NCBI GenBank assembly: GCA_963667375.1
Contig: OY763323.1
Span: 620,001 to 684,000 of the forward strand
DNA: 64,000 bases
Direction of reading: 5' to 3'
Source of the DNA: G963556115 sp963667375
Lineage (GTDB): Bacteria > Planctomycetota > SZUA-567
Shown here: positions 37,873 to 46,299 of the stretch, piece after piece
Layout of the letters: each line of letters opens with the position of its first letter
Numbering within the stretch: the stretch's first letter is position 1
Translations under genes and position numbers: made by a program
Notes under the pieces: model-generated
Database searches by the model: none
The model's input: only the letters and a program-made list of their open reading frames with translations
Told to the model about the DNA's origin: nothing

Positions 37873-39306
37873 ATGAGTGCAATAAAAAATGAACCCGGAA
37901 TAAACACCAGCACAGGTTCAGGAAGCAGCCTTCCTGACCGTCAGCTCATTGAGGAAACTAATTCTTCATTGAGAAAAGAACTCTATGTCCTCTGTGACGG
38001 AGCAATCAAGAAACCGGGCATCGTTCACGGCAGCACTCTACTCAGAAACAGAAACACTAACGCTAATATTACAGCTCCGGCTGCTCCCGTCAGATCAGCA
38101 ACCTCACGTAAACGCACAAATAAACAGCTCTCTCAGGCAGATCACACGCCACTGGACCTGATCACCTCCAGCAAGTCACTCATCTGGCTGCAGAAACTCG
38201 ATACAACCAGACTGGCTATTCAATGGCATGTGCCCAATAATATCCAGCGTAATTGTCAGGATCTGCTTCTGAACGGCGACACTTCAGAATTTATTCTCAG
38301 ATTATATCAGAATGTTGCTGTCGGCGCTGCCGAATGGAAGACCTCACAACGGACTCACGAATATACTATTGATATTCAGAAACGCCGGTGTTTTGTTAAA
38401 ATTGACCAGGTTGGGGGCGGTATTTTTACCGCTGAGATCGGAATACGTGCTCACAATGGACGTTACATATTTATCGCCCGTTCTGATAAGTGCGCCACCC
38501 CGCTATTCAATCCCAATCCGACAGAAACCAGTGTAAGCTACCGGCAGGCGCAGTGCAGTAAGCAGACTCAGCGCACCCCCAAAGTCTTTAAGAATAACGG
38601 TCGCACTGTCAGTACCGAACTCAGCAATATCGAATTGCGCGAACGGGATATAATCGCGGAAAAACTTGTCAGCGGTGTCTATCGCGACTTTCTGCGGGAA
38701 GGTCCTAGAGCCTTAAGGCGCATCAATGAAACGATTGAAGTAAGCAGTGTCGCCGCCCGTGCCGATTATCTGAATGAGCTGAAACAGGCTGCCGTAAAAC
38801 TCCAGCAGAACACAGATACCAGGAAGACCTCAACACTACGTGGAGTTCACGCACGCAGACTCGATCAGAACCAGCAAGCAGAAGAACATTACCTCAGCAG
38901 CCCCGTAGAAAATTTTCCTGATAAACCTCTCGGTTACATACCGCAGGCACTTGGCAAAAAAGATATTGAAGGTTGCGGAGTAATGGTTGCCTCAATGCTC
39001 AACACCGCCGGTACTGTCGCCATTGATGTTTTCAAAAAAGGTGCCAACCCGGCACCAAACGGCAAAGGACGAAAAGTCGTAAAGGTCAAGAGCAAACCTG
39101 AGCTGGCAAAAGCTCTGAAAAAATCCGGTATCCATGAAAAATCCGAGCTCATTCTTAAAGGAAAGCTCGAGCCCGGCAGACGTGTCCGAGTTGGCGGCTT
39201 ACTCATTGATACCGAAGCAGACGGTTCTTTCTACGTCTCCTGTTCCATAAAAAATGGCAAACTTCATGTTCCAGTTGAGGAAGTTGACGCTATTATCATT
39301 GAATAA
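37873..39306 (+). CDS. DUF4912-domain protein
   Basis: The 477-residue protein is cytoplasmic by sequence. Residues ~90-220 resemble DUF4912 (SLIWLQKLDTTRLAIQWHVP, then FILRLYQN, then GGIFTAEIGIRAHNGRYIFI and ARSDKCATPLF). The segment ~250-320 is helical and charged. The C-terminal ~110 residues form a separate beta-rich domain (KLEPGRRVRVGGLLIDTEAD, GSFYVSCSIKNGKLHVPVEE). DUF4912 proteins have no agreed function. Coupling with a zinc-finger protein is the only local clue. The domain assignment rests on pattern memory and should be confirmed by a profile search. Confidence 0.7.
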   Translation: MSAIKNEPGINTSTGSGSSLPDRQLIEETNSSLRKELYVLCDGAIKKPGIVHGSTLLRNRNTNANITAPAAPVRSATSRKRTNKQLSQADHTPLDLITSSKSLIWLQKLDTTRLAIQWHVPNNIQRNCQDLLLNGDTSEFILRLYQNVAVGAAEWKTSQRTHEYTIDIQKRRCFVKIDQVGGGIFTAEIGIRAHNGRYIFIARSDKCATPLFNPNPTETSVSYRQAQCSKQTQRTPKVFKNNGRTVSTELSNIELRERDIIAEKLVSGVYRDFLREGPRALRRINETIEVSSVAARADYLNELKQAAVKLQQNTDTRKTSTLRGVHARRLDQNQQAEEHYLSSPVENFPDKPLGYIPQALGKKDIEGCGVMVASMLNTAGTVAIDVFKKGANPAPNGKGRKVVKVKSKPELAKALKKSGIHEKSELILKGKLEPGRRVRVGGLLIDTEADGSFYVSCSIKNGKLHVPVEEVDAIIIE

Positions 39307-39664
39307 GTAATTTTATACTTTTCATATCACTCAACACTACAGGCTGTTTCACATCCCTTGACTAGCCTTCCTGGCAGTTAAATAACAATTTTAAGCATAA
39401 TTCGGCAGCCATAATTCATTAAATTAATATTATAACCCTCAAGTTAATATTGATTGTGTAATAGTTTGCATATTCAATAAAACACACTGCAAATTCCAAA
39501 CAACTACTTGAAAAGACACTTCAAACCATAAGACAGCAATATACAGTACTGCTTACCAAACAATCAAAAAAATTCTCCTGAAGCTAAAAGTAATCTTGCA
39601 GAAAATTAACAAAAAATTACAATATATATAATATAAGCAGTATAGCAGGAAGGAGAATGATATT
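39307..39664. other. AT-rich intergenic region
   Basis: The 358 bp between the DUF4912 gene and the nitroreductase gene contain no ORF, terminator hairpin or recognised RNA. The promoter of the nitroreductase gene is presumably in the last ~100 bp. Confidence 0.4.
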
Positions 39665-40186
39665 ATGGGATTTTTAGAATTGGCTAAAAAAAGATTTTCC
39701 GTGCGCTCATTCAAAGCCGCACCTGTAGAGAATGAAAAACTGGTGAAAATTCTCACCGCCGGAAATATAGCTCCAACTGCAGCCAACCGCCAGCCTTTCA
39801 AGATTCTGGTAGTACAGAGCAAAGAAGGACTGAAAAAAGTCGAGAAAACTGCCCACATTTATGGTGCACCACTAATTTTTATTGTATGTGCAAACCATAG
39901 TCAGGCCTGGGTGCGACCCTTTGATAACTATAATCTCGCAGATACAGATGCCAGCATCGTAACCACACATATGATGCTTGCTGCTGCTGATCTTGATCTC
40001 GGCAGCCTATGGATTGGATACTTCAACCCCTATATTCTCTGCCAGAATTTCAATATCAAATCCGACCTTACACCACTCAATCTCCTTGCTGTCGGCTACA
40101 ACGAGGGTGAAGCACTCTCACCCGAGAGACACTGCACAACCCGGAAGAATCTGACCGAAATTGTAGCCTATGAAAAAATCTCCTGA
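39665..40186 (+). CDS. Nitroreductase family flavoprotein
   Basis: The 173-residue protein has the family N-terminus LAKKRFSVRSFKAAPV and GNIAPTAANRQPFKIL (FMN phosphate binding). The middle DTDASIVTTHMMLAAADLDLGSLWIG and the end VGYNEGEA are also typical. Such NAD(P)H-dependent FMN enzymes reduce nitro compounds, quinones or flavins; the physiological substrate cannot be read from sequence. GGAAGGAGA precedes the ATG. It stands alone; a candidate structured RNA follows ~40 bp after the stop. Confidence 0.92.
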   Translation: MGFLELAKKRFSVRSFKAAPVENEKLVKILTAGNIAPTAANRQPFKILVVQSKEGLKKVEKTAHIYGAPLIFIVCANHSQAWVRPFDNYNLADTDASIVTTHMMLAAADLDLGSLWIGYFNPYILCQNFNIKSDLTPLNLLAVGYNEGEALSPERHCTTRKNLTEIVAYEKIS

Positions 40187-40228
40187 TTGCAGTTTACAAA
40201 TGCAGACTTATACTGTCAATCGGCGAAG

Positions 40229-40323
40229 CGTTAAGTAATAGTAGAGAAAAGGGATGCTCCAGAGTTCTAAAATAGGGGGATAAACTCTGGAGCTGTATGT
40301 GGGATTGGGTAGGACCCTTAACG
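40229..40323. ncRNA. Candidate structured RNA between nitroreductase gene and recA
   Basis: An outer pairing CGTTAAG/CTTAACG (40229-40235 with 40317-40323) encloses a perfect 11-bp hairpin GCTCCAGAGTT/AACTCTGGAGC (40256-40266 with 40283-40293) whose 16-base loop is purine-rich (AATAGGGGGA). A further GGG...ACCC pairing is possible at 40301-40317. A T-tract is missing on both strands, so it is not an ordinary terminator. I could not match it to tmRNA, 6S, SRP RNA or RNase P from memory. The strand is unknown, and it could also be a recA 3'-end element. Confidence 0.4.
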
Positions 40324-40432
40324 GGCTGTTAGAAAGATCTCATATTTACTCAGACACCTGCAGCAGACATAATCCAGTGGTAACAGCAGCAGAAAAGTTA
40401 AATCACCAAACCTGTAATGTATAATACCCTAC

Positions 40433-41518
40433 TTATGCGGCGCTCTCGTTATCACTTCCAGTATCAGCAGAATCATCCGCTACCGGGTTCACAGCGCTGT
40501 ACAGCTTTTCATTAATCAGTCTCTCCATCTGCGCACGTAATTCTGCATCAGCGGCAATATACTCAATCGCTTTATCTCTACCCTGCCCCAGACGTATCTC
40601 TCCAAAGCTGAACCAGGAACCGCTTTTTGAGACTATATCATGAGTTACACCCAGATCTATAATCTCACCCTCACGATTTATACCTTTACTGAATAGAATT
40701 TCAAAATTTGCGACTTTGAATGGCGCTGCGACTTTATTCTTTACAACCTTTACCTTCACCTCATTACCGATAATATCCTCACCTCTCTTCGCAGAGCCGC
40801 AGCGACGTATATCCAGACGCAGAGAAGCATAAAATTTGAGCGCATTACCGCCGGTTGTAGTTTCCGGCGAACCGAACATCACTCCAATTTTCATACGGAT
40901 CTGATTGATAAAGATTACTGTAGTATCGGTCTTCTTGACAATGCCGGTCAGCTTACGCAGTCCCTGGCTCATCAGCCGCGCCTGCAGACCGACATGTGAA
41001 TCGCCCATCTCACCATCTATCTCCGCCTGCGGTGTAAGTGCAGCTACCGAATCAATAACAATCAGATCCACCCCGCCGGATCTGGTCAGAAGCTCCGCAA
41101 TCTCCAGAGCCTGTTCTCCGCTGTCAGGTTGACTGACCAGTAATTCATCAAGATTTACCCCGAGATTACGGGCATAATTCGGGTCAAGAGCATGCTCGGC
41201 ATCAATAAACGCCGCTACACCGCCATCCTGCTGAGCGCAGGCGATAGCCTGCAACGCCAAAGTGGTTTTACCCGATGACTCCGGGCCATAAAATTCCACA
41301 ATCCTGCCCCGTGGAATTCCGCCTACTCCTATAGCCGCGTCGAGAGCCATACTTCCGGTACTTATAGTCTCACACGCTACAACATTATCTGACCCCAGAC
41401 ACCGCAGAGCTTCTGCTCCGAACTGCTTATGAATATCATTCAGCGCATGCTCCAGAGCTTTCGCTTTACCCTCGGCCGACTCTATTATTTTTGTTGCCTT
41501 ATTTGCTTTACGCATCAT
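40433..41518 (-). CDS. recA: Recombinase RecA
   Basis: The 361-residue protein is complete. It has Walker A GPESSGKTTLALQ, the catalytic-Glu strand AAFIDAEHALDPNYA, Walker B LIVIDSVAALTP, DNA-binding loop L1 (EIDGEMGDSHVGLQARLMSQ), INQIRMKIGVMFGSPETTTG and the acidic C-terminus. It forms filaments on single-stranded DNA for strand exchange and SOS signalling. Two ATGs are adjacent; AGGAG lies four bases before the first and seven before the second (41515), so the second may be used. No CTGT-N8-ACAG or GAAC-N4-GTTC box was found upstream. Confidence 0.97.
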   Translation of the reverse strand: MMRKANKATKIIESAEGKAKALEHALNDIHKQFGAEALRCLGSDNVVACETISTGSMALDAAIGVGGIPRGRIVEFYGPESSGKTTLALQAIACAQQDGGVAAFIDAEHALDPNYARNLGVNLDELLVSQPDSGEQALEIAELLTRSGGVDLIVIDSVAALTPQAEIDGEMGDSHVGLQARLMSQGLRKLTGIVKKTDTTVIFINQIRMKIGVMFGSPETTTGGNALKFYASLRLDIRRCGSAKRGEDIIGNEVKVKVVKNKVAAPFKVANFEILFSKGINREGEIIDLGVTHDIVSKSGSWFSFGEIRLGQGRDKAIEYIAADAELRAQMERLINEKLYSAVNPVADDSADTGSDNESAA

Positions 41519-41532
41519 TACTCTCCTTATTT

Positions 41533-41560
41533 TTTATAAATCACAATATATCATTTTCAA
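41533..41560 (-). promoter_or_regulatory. Candidate recA promoter
   Basis: On the minus strand TTGAAA (41555-41560), a 16-bp spacer and TATAAA (41533-41538) form a fair promoter. It would leave only about ten bases before the start codon, enough to include the ribosome-binding site but unusually tight. Confidence 0.35.
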
Positions 41561-41958
41561 TTAACGTTCCAGAAACAAACCAAAATACAACATCTTAGGA
41601 TTAAACAGCTTACAAAATTTACTCCATAATCCCTACTAAGCACAAACAATCATTATTATCAAAATTGATATCAAAAAATGATACTAAAATAAAAGCATGA
41701 ATCTTAATACTACCATTTAAAAATATCTCCGGTAAATCCCGCCTGTTCCAAAAATCAATGATCGCGCTCACTCTGCCGGCACGCTAAAATTTCCGCTGTA
41801 TATCCAACAAAAAGCTGCTTCAGAACAGCCGTGTTATACTTTAACCGCAAGAGATAAATTTTATCCTCCGCAGCAATGCATCCCGGCCGGAACTGCTGCT
41901 ACCTCAAACTCTTAATCAGGCATAATACATAAAATATGTTAGCTAAACGCAGGAAATA

Positions 41959-41967
41959 TGATATAAT
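41959..41967 (+). promoter_or_regulatory. Extended -10 promoter for hydG
   Basis: TGATATAAT is a perfect extended -10 (TGnTATAAT) 68 bp before the hydG start. The -35 is weak. Confidence 0.5.
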
Positions 41968-42035
41968 AAGATATACAATCAGGGAATCATTATAAACATT
42001 TGGCTATAAAGAATGCAGAATGAAAGGGGCAAATA

Positions 42036-43457
42036 ATGAGTATGCCTTCAATGGAATTGAGCAAGAATGCGGTTGATTTCATCAATGATGAAATGCTTGA
42101 AAAACTCTCAAAACAGAAACCGGCAGATAATAAATATATCGAGGATATTGTCGAAAAAAGTATCGCGAAAGAAGCCCTTAATATTGAAGAGACAGCGGCG
42201 CTGCTTTCAGCAGATAAAGATGGAACAGACATCATGTTCTCCGCGGCTAAAACTCTGAAAGAGAATGTATACGGTAATCGTATCGTTCTATTTGCTCCGC
42301 TATATATTGGAAATAAGTGTATTAATGACTGCTCTTACTGCGGTTTCAAATGCTCAAACCGTGACATACACCGGCGTACGCTCAGCCATGAAGAACTCAG
42401 ACAGCAGGTTATTGCGCTGGAAAAACAGGGTCACAAGCGGCTGATTCTGGTTTACGGCGAACATCCTGATTATGATGCTGAGTTTATCGCTTCCACTGTA
42501 AGGACGGTCTATGAAACCAAGAGCGAGCCGCACGGTGAAATTCGCCGGGTGAATATCAACGCGGCACCTCTGGATATACCCGGATACCGAACCGTAAAAG
42601 CTGCTGGAATCGGAACCTACCAGATATTTCAGGAAACCTACAATAAAAAGACTTATGCTGAATGCCATCCGATGAGTACCCGCAAAGGTGACTTCCTCTG
42701 GCGTCTTGACGGCTTGAACCGAGCGATGGAGGCCGGAATAGATGATGTCGGCATCGGTGCCCTCTTTGGACTTTATGACTGGAAATTCGAGGTTCTGGGT
42801 CTTGTCAGCCATGCCCTGCATCTTACTGAACGTTATGGTGTCGGTCCCCATACCATCAGCTTCCCCAGAATGCGCCCGGCCTGTGGAGTAAAGATAGAGG
42901 AAACCACTTACGTCTCCGATGAAGAATTTATCAAACTTATCGCCGTACTGAGACTTGCTGTTCCTTATACCGGCCTGATCTGCACCGCCCGCGAATCCAG
43001 TGAGATGCGCCGTATTGCCACCGGTTTTGGAGTATCACAGATTGATGCCGGCAGCCGCATAGAGCTCGGAGGCTATACCGAAGCGGGTGATGCTCAGGTA
43101 ATGGAGAAGGAGCAGTTCCAGCTTGGCGATATCCGCAGCCTTGATGAGGTTATCCGTGAGCTGCTGGAGAATAAGTACATCCCCAGTTTCTGTACCTCCT
43201 GTTACCGCCTTGGCCGGACCGGAGAACACTTTATGGAATTTGCTGTACCCGGCTTCATCAAGCGTTTCTGTACCCCTAACGCACTCTGCACGCTAGAAGA
43301 GTATGTATGCGATTACGGCAGCAAAGAAACAGTGATGGCGGCGGACAAGCTTATTACTGAAGAGCTCAACAAAATGGAGGATGGAGACATGAAGGACACT
43401 GTAATCAAACGCCTCAATTCCATCAAGAATGAAAACAAACGTGATATCTACTTCTAA
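42036..43457 (+). CDS. hydG: [FeFe]-hydrogenase H-cluster maturase HydG (tyrosine lyase)
   Basis: The 473-residue radical SAM enzyme has the SAM-cluster motif C-x3-C-x2-C at 95-102 (CINDCSYCGF). The C-terminal auxiliary-cluster motif C-x2-C-x22-C lies at 386-412 (FCTSCYRLGRTGEHF onward). HydG splits tyrosine to supply CO and cyanide for the hydrogenase H-cluster, so the organism should make an [FeFe] hydrogenase and evolve or use H2. Both cluster motifs distinguish it from ThiH. HydE, HydF and hydrogenase genes are not nearby. AAAGGGG precedes the ATG, and a strong terminator follows. Confidence 0.93.
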   Translation: MSMPSMELSKNAVDFINDEMLEKLSKQKPADNKYIEDIVEKSIAKEALNIEETAALLSADKDGTDIMFSAAKTLKENVYGNRIVLFAPLYIGNKCINDCSYCGFKCSNRDIHRRTLSHEELRQQVIALEKQGHKRLILVYGEHPDYDAEFIASTVRTVYETKSEPHGEIRRVNINAAPLDIPGYRTVKAAGIGTYQIFQETYNKKTYAECHPMSTRKGDFLWRLDGLNRAMEAGIDDVGIGALFGLYDWKFEVLGLVSHALHLTERYGVGPHTISFPRMRPACGVKIEETTYVSDEEFIKLIAVLRLAVPYTGLICTARESSEMRRIATGFGVSQIDAGSRIELGGYTEAGDAQVMEKEQFQLGDIRSLDEVIRELLENKYIPSFCTSCYRLGRTGEHFMEFAVPGFIKRFCTPNALCTLEEYVCDYGSKETVMAADKLITEELNKMEDGDMKDTVIKRLNSIKNENKRDIYF

Positions 43458-43492
43458 ACCGGCACGTCACTGAAATTAATAAGTATTTTACA

Positions 43493-43535
43493 GAGTCTCC
43501 TGCAAACACAGCTTTATCCGCAGGAGACTCTTTTA
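43493..43535 (+). terminator. Intrinsic terminator after hydG
   Basis: A perfect 11-bp stem GAGTCTCCTGC/GCAGGAGACTC (43493-43503 with 43520-43530) is followed by TTTTATC. Confidence 0.88.
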
Positions 43536-43607
43536 TCATACACCTCTAAAATAACGAGTAACCGCCAGTCAGCTACAGTAAAAGATATCACAGACAACGG
43601 CTAAAAT

Positions 43608-44873
43608 CTACTCAAATATTGCTCCGGCACACCCCACCGCCTGCTCAAGCTCACGTGATATCGCCTGATAATACCCCAAAAGCTGCCCTGAAACACCCGG
43701 CAAAACCGCTCCCAGCAGATATATGCAGCCGGTTCCACAGATATGATAACGGTCTTTATGACCGGCCAGACACTCCAGTGCCTTCTGACCTTCCCCTCCC
43801 AGCACCGACCGCAGATACTCTCTGTCAGCAACCTCGGTTTCAGAAATAAACCCAATATCAAGGTCTCGCTGATCTCCAAATCGTCTGCCGATATGCGACA
43901 GGTCCGCACTGGCAATAAGGGTAATCCGATAATCATGTACAACCCCGCGCAGCGCCGCCACCATCGCGCAAATCTCAGGATCAGCAGCAGCCAGAGCAGG
44001 ATTTTGAATAAACTCATCCATACCGCCAACCAATATCGGTACAATCTCAATATCTTTCCAGATATGATCAAGCCACACCGCCTGCAATTCAATAGAATGC
44101 TCGCTACGATGCGCAAACATATCCTCAGTAAAATCAGCAACACCGGCAGTCTCCGCAATAATTCTCGATGTTATTTCACGCTGACACCTGACCACACCGC
44201 CGGTTACTGCAAAATCCTTATCACAGACAGCAAATCTCCGGTGCATCTTTCCATGTGCTGTTCCCAGAATTATAACCGCTTCCGGACGCTTATAATGCTC
44301 CCGCAATTCCTTATAAATCTGACCATAACAGGCAGCGGCGCGCTTGAAATCCATATGCGGAGCGACTATCCCGCGCGGTGCGCGCCTCAGGACATTACCC
44401 GCTCTCCCCTGAATTTCAGGTTTGGGAGCATGCATCATCAGTGATTCAAGTTCCAGCTTGAGCTGCTTCACGTCAGCGGAATAGATGCTTCCGGAACAGA
44501 CCGAAGAACGCAGCGAAGCGACGCCAAATGCACTCATAAGATTATTATACAGATCATTAAACCGGTGATTATCGAGAAATCTGGCATTGTCCAATTCTGA
44601 TATCAATTCCTCAATTTCTGCAAGTTCTATGGCGATTCCAGTCTCACGTTCATACTCGGCACGCAGATCAATAACAGAATGCGCTCCATCCAGATATGCA
44701 ATAAGTGACATTGAATTATCTGCAACCAGCAATTGCGCTTCACTGAGCCCGGAGGTATCATAGAGAATATACCCGGGCAAATCTCCGGCATCCCCTTGAA
44801 CAGCTGGATCATAGCTGCCATTATACGGGAAAGCATCTATCTCATCTCTGATTCTGGGCAGCACATCCAACAT
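43608..44873 (-). CDS. amrB: Memo-family protein (AmmeMemoRadiSam system protein B) with N-terminal extension
   Basis: The chosen ATG at 44873 has GGAG six bases upstream; a longer frame to 44945 would run into fabZ. The product has ~421 residues. The C-terminal ~260 form a Memo domain: PHMDFKRAAACYG, ILGTAHGKMHRRFAV, RSEHSIELQAVWLDH, VPILVGGMD, IASADLSHIGRRFGD. The His/Asp set of the metal-like pocket is present. The N-terminal ~160 residues are an added helical domain with a PqqD-like pattern (SLIAYLDGAHSVIDLRAEYE). The AMMECR1 partner is 32 kb away in the window and the radical SAM partner is absent. It follows fabZ by 28 bp. Confidence 0.85.
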   Translation of the reverse strand: MLDVLPRIRDEIDAFPYNGSYDPAVQGDAGDLPGYILYDTSGLSEAQLLVADNSMSLIAYLDGAHSVIDLRAEYERETGIAIELAEIEELISELDNARFLDNHRFNDLYNNLMSAFGVASLRSSVCSGSIYSADVKQLKLELESLMMHAPKPEIQGRAGNVLRRAPRGIVAPHMDFKRAAACYGQIYKELREHYKRPEAVIILGTAHGKMHRRFAVCDKDFAVTGGVVRCQREITSRIIAETAGVADFTEDMFAHRSEHSIELQAVWLDHIWKDIEIVPILVGGMDEFIQNPALAAADPEICAMVAALRGVVHDYRITLIASADLSHIGRRFGDQRDLDIGFISETEVADREYLRSVLGGEGQKALECLAGHKDRYHICGTGCIYLLGAVLPGVSGQLLGYYQAISRELEQAVGCAGAIFE

Positions 44874-44901
44874 AATCTTCTCCAGACAACAACCTGTAAC
44901 T

Positions 44902-45351
44902 CTACTCCGCCACCAGCGCACAGGTAAAAGCCACGCGAACCGCAAGTCTGCCGTCCACCCTGATACTTCCTTTCAGATAGTATGCGCTGGATACACTATC
45001 TTCAAATTCAACGCTGATCTCAAGCTTATCACCGGGTTTGACCATACTCTTAAAACGCGCATCCCGGATACGGGTCACAACCGGACTGCCCTGCAGTTCC
45101 CCCTCAAGCTGCTGTATCCTGCTTCCCATAAGAATCGCCCCCGCCTGAAAGATAATCTCACAGAGTATAACCCCGGGAGTAATCGGGTTTCCCGGATAAT
45201 GTCCGGGAAATATCTGCGCAAACAAGTCAGAGGAACTATCAACCGCGTACTCCGCTTGCAGTGAATCTGTATCCAAAGCTACAACCCTGTCCACTAGCAA
45301 AAAGGGATCCCGATGCGGTATGATATCCGCAATTGCTTTTTTATCCAACAT
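44902..45351 (-). CDS. fabZ: 3-hydroxyacyl-ACP dehydratase, FabZ type
   Basis: The 149-residue hotdog-fold protein has IPHRDPFLLVDRV near the N-terminus, the catalytic His in FPGHYPGNPITPGV and the catalytic Glu in ILCEIIFQAGA. It dehydrates 3-hydroxyacyl-ACP in fatty acid elongation. It is not next to lpxC, lpxD or lpxA, where fabZ often lies, and its sequence is somewhat divergent. A second fabZ may therefore exist and this copy could serve a special acyl chain. It is the first gene of a two-gene unit with the Memo gene. Confidence 0.85.
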   Translation of the reverse strand: MLDKKAIADIIPHRDPFLLVDRVVALDTDSLQAEYAVDSSSDLFAQIFPGHYPGNPITPGVILCEIIFQAGAILMGSRIQQLEGELQGSPVVTRIRDARFKSMVKPGDKLEISVEFEDSVSSAYYLKGSIRVDGRLAVRVAFTCALVAE

Positions 45352-45564
45352 TAAAATTATCCTTTATATAACTATATATACTATTTTATATTTTTTCGTA
45401 CAGAAAATTACTCCCCGGATTAAAGCAGCACCTCAGGCAAACGGTATCCACACTTAAGAGACAGATAATCCGCACGCACGATAGCAGCTTATTCCTGCCG
45501 GTATTTAATCTGGAAACAGCAGTTCGTATTATAACAAAAATTAGTAATAAAATCCACTTTGGTA

Positions 45565-45592
45565 TTTACTTACCCTGTTTTATTGGGATAAT
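45565..45592 (+). promoter_or_regulatory. Candidate adk promoter
   Basis: TTTACT (45565-45570), a 16-bp spacer and GATAAT (45587-45592), preceded by TGG, lie about 47 bp before the adk start. Confidence 0.45.
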
Positions 45593-45638
45593 ATTTGCAA
45601 ACAACCAAACTGATAATTTTTTACGTAAAGGAAAAACC

Positions 45639-46298
45639 ATGAATCTAATCATTCTAGGCCCTCCGGGAGCAGGCAAAGGCACACAGGCAAAATACATCAC
45701 CGAAACATTCAATATCCCACAGATTTCCACCGGCGATATGCTGCGTGGCGCTATCAAGGCCGGTACCGAACTGGGCAAAGCCGCAAAGAAGATCATGGAT
45801 GCCGGCGGACTAGTCAACGATGATATTATTATCGGCCTGGTAAAAGAACGCATCAAGGAAGATGACTGCAAAAACGGCTTCCTGTTCGATGGTTTTCCAC
45901 GCACCGTAGTCCAGGCGGAAGCAGTAAAAGAGGCAGGCATTAAAATTGACGGTATTGTTGAGATCAATGTTCCTGACGATGTACTCGTCAGCCGCCTCTC
46001 CGGACGCCGCATACATGTCGCCTCCGGCCGTACCTATCACCTTGAATTCAACCCGCCAAAGGTTGCCGGTAAGGATGACGTCACCGGTGAAGATCTTATC
46101 CACCGTGATGATGACAAGGAAGAGACCATCCGCAAACGGCTTGAAGCATATCATGCACAGACTGCAGCTGTAAGCGATTTCTATAATAAGCTTATAACCG
46201 ACGGTGATCCTGCCGCTCCGAAGTTTGTAACCGTTGACGGCACCAGAAAGATTGATGAGATTACCGAAGAGATCATCAGCGGGCTCAAGAAGCTGTAA
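45639..46298 (+). CDS. adk: Adenylate kinase
   Basis: The 219-residue long-form enzyme has the P-loop GPPGAGKGTQAKYI, STGDMLRGAIKAGTELG, the NMP-binding segment and GFLFDGFPRTVVQAEA. The LID domain (GRRIHVASGRTYHLEFNPPK) lacks the four zinc cysteines found in many Gram-positive forms. It interconverts AMP, ATP and ADP. AAAGGA lies six bases before the ATG. The cobalamin gene cbiG begins one base after the stop, an unusual partner for adk. Confidence 0.97.
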   Translation: MNLIILGPPGAGKGTQAKYITETFNIPQISTGDMLRGAIKAGTELGKAAKKIMDAGGLVNDDIIIGLVKERIKEDDCKNGFLFDGFPRTVVQAEAVKEAGIKIDGIVEINVPDDVLVSRLSGRRIHVASGRTYHLEFNPPKVAGKDDVTGEDLIHRDDDKEETIRKRLEAYHAQTAAVSDFYNKLITDGDPAAPKFVTVDGTRKIDEITEEIISGLKKL

Positions 46299-46299
46299 C

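Larger units (their letters stand above)
41519..42035. other. Divergent intergenic region between recA and hydG
   Basis: The region is 517 bp, AT-rich near both genes and more mixed between about 41750 and 41900. It holds the two promoters listed separately. No credible ORF, tRNA, riboswitch or SOS operator was found. Confidence 0.5.

Noticed and set aside
40229..40323. Integron attC site suggested by GTTAAGT and CTTAAC at the ends of the folded element
   Set aside because: attC needs RYYYAAC on the left and GTTRRRY on the right; the order here is reversed, and no integrase or cassettes are present.
41519..41640. SOS/LexA operator before recA
   Set aside because: AACGTT with nearby GGAA was noted, but neither CTGT-N8-ACAG nor GAAC-N4-GTTC is present, and recN does not share a clear element with it.
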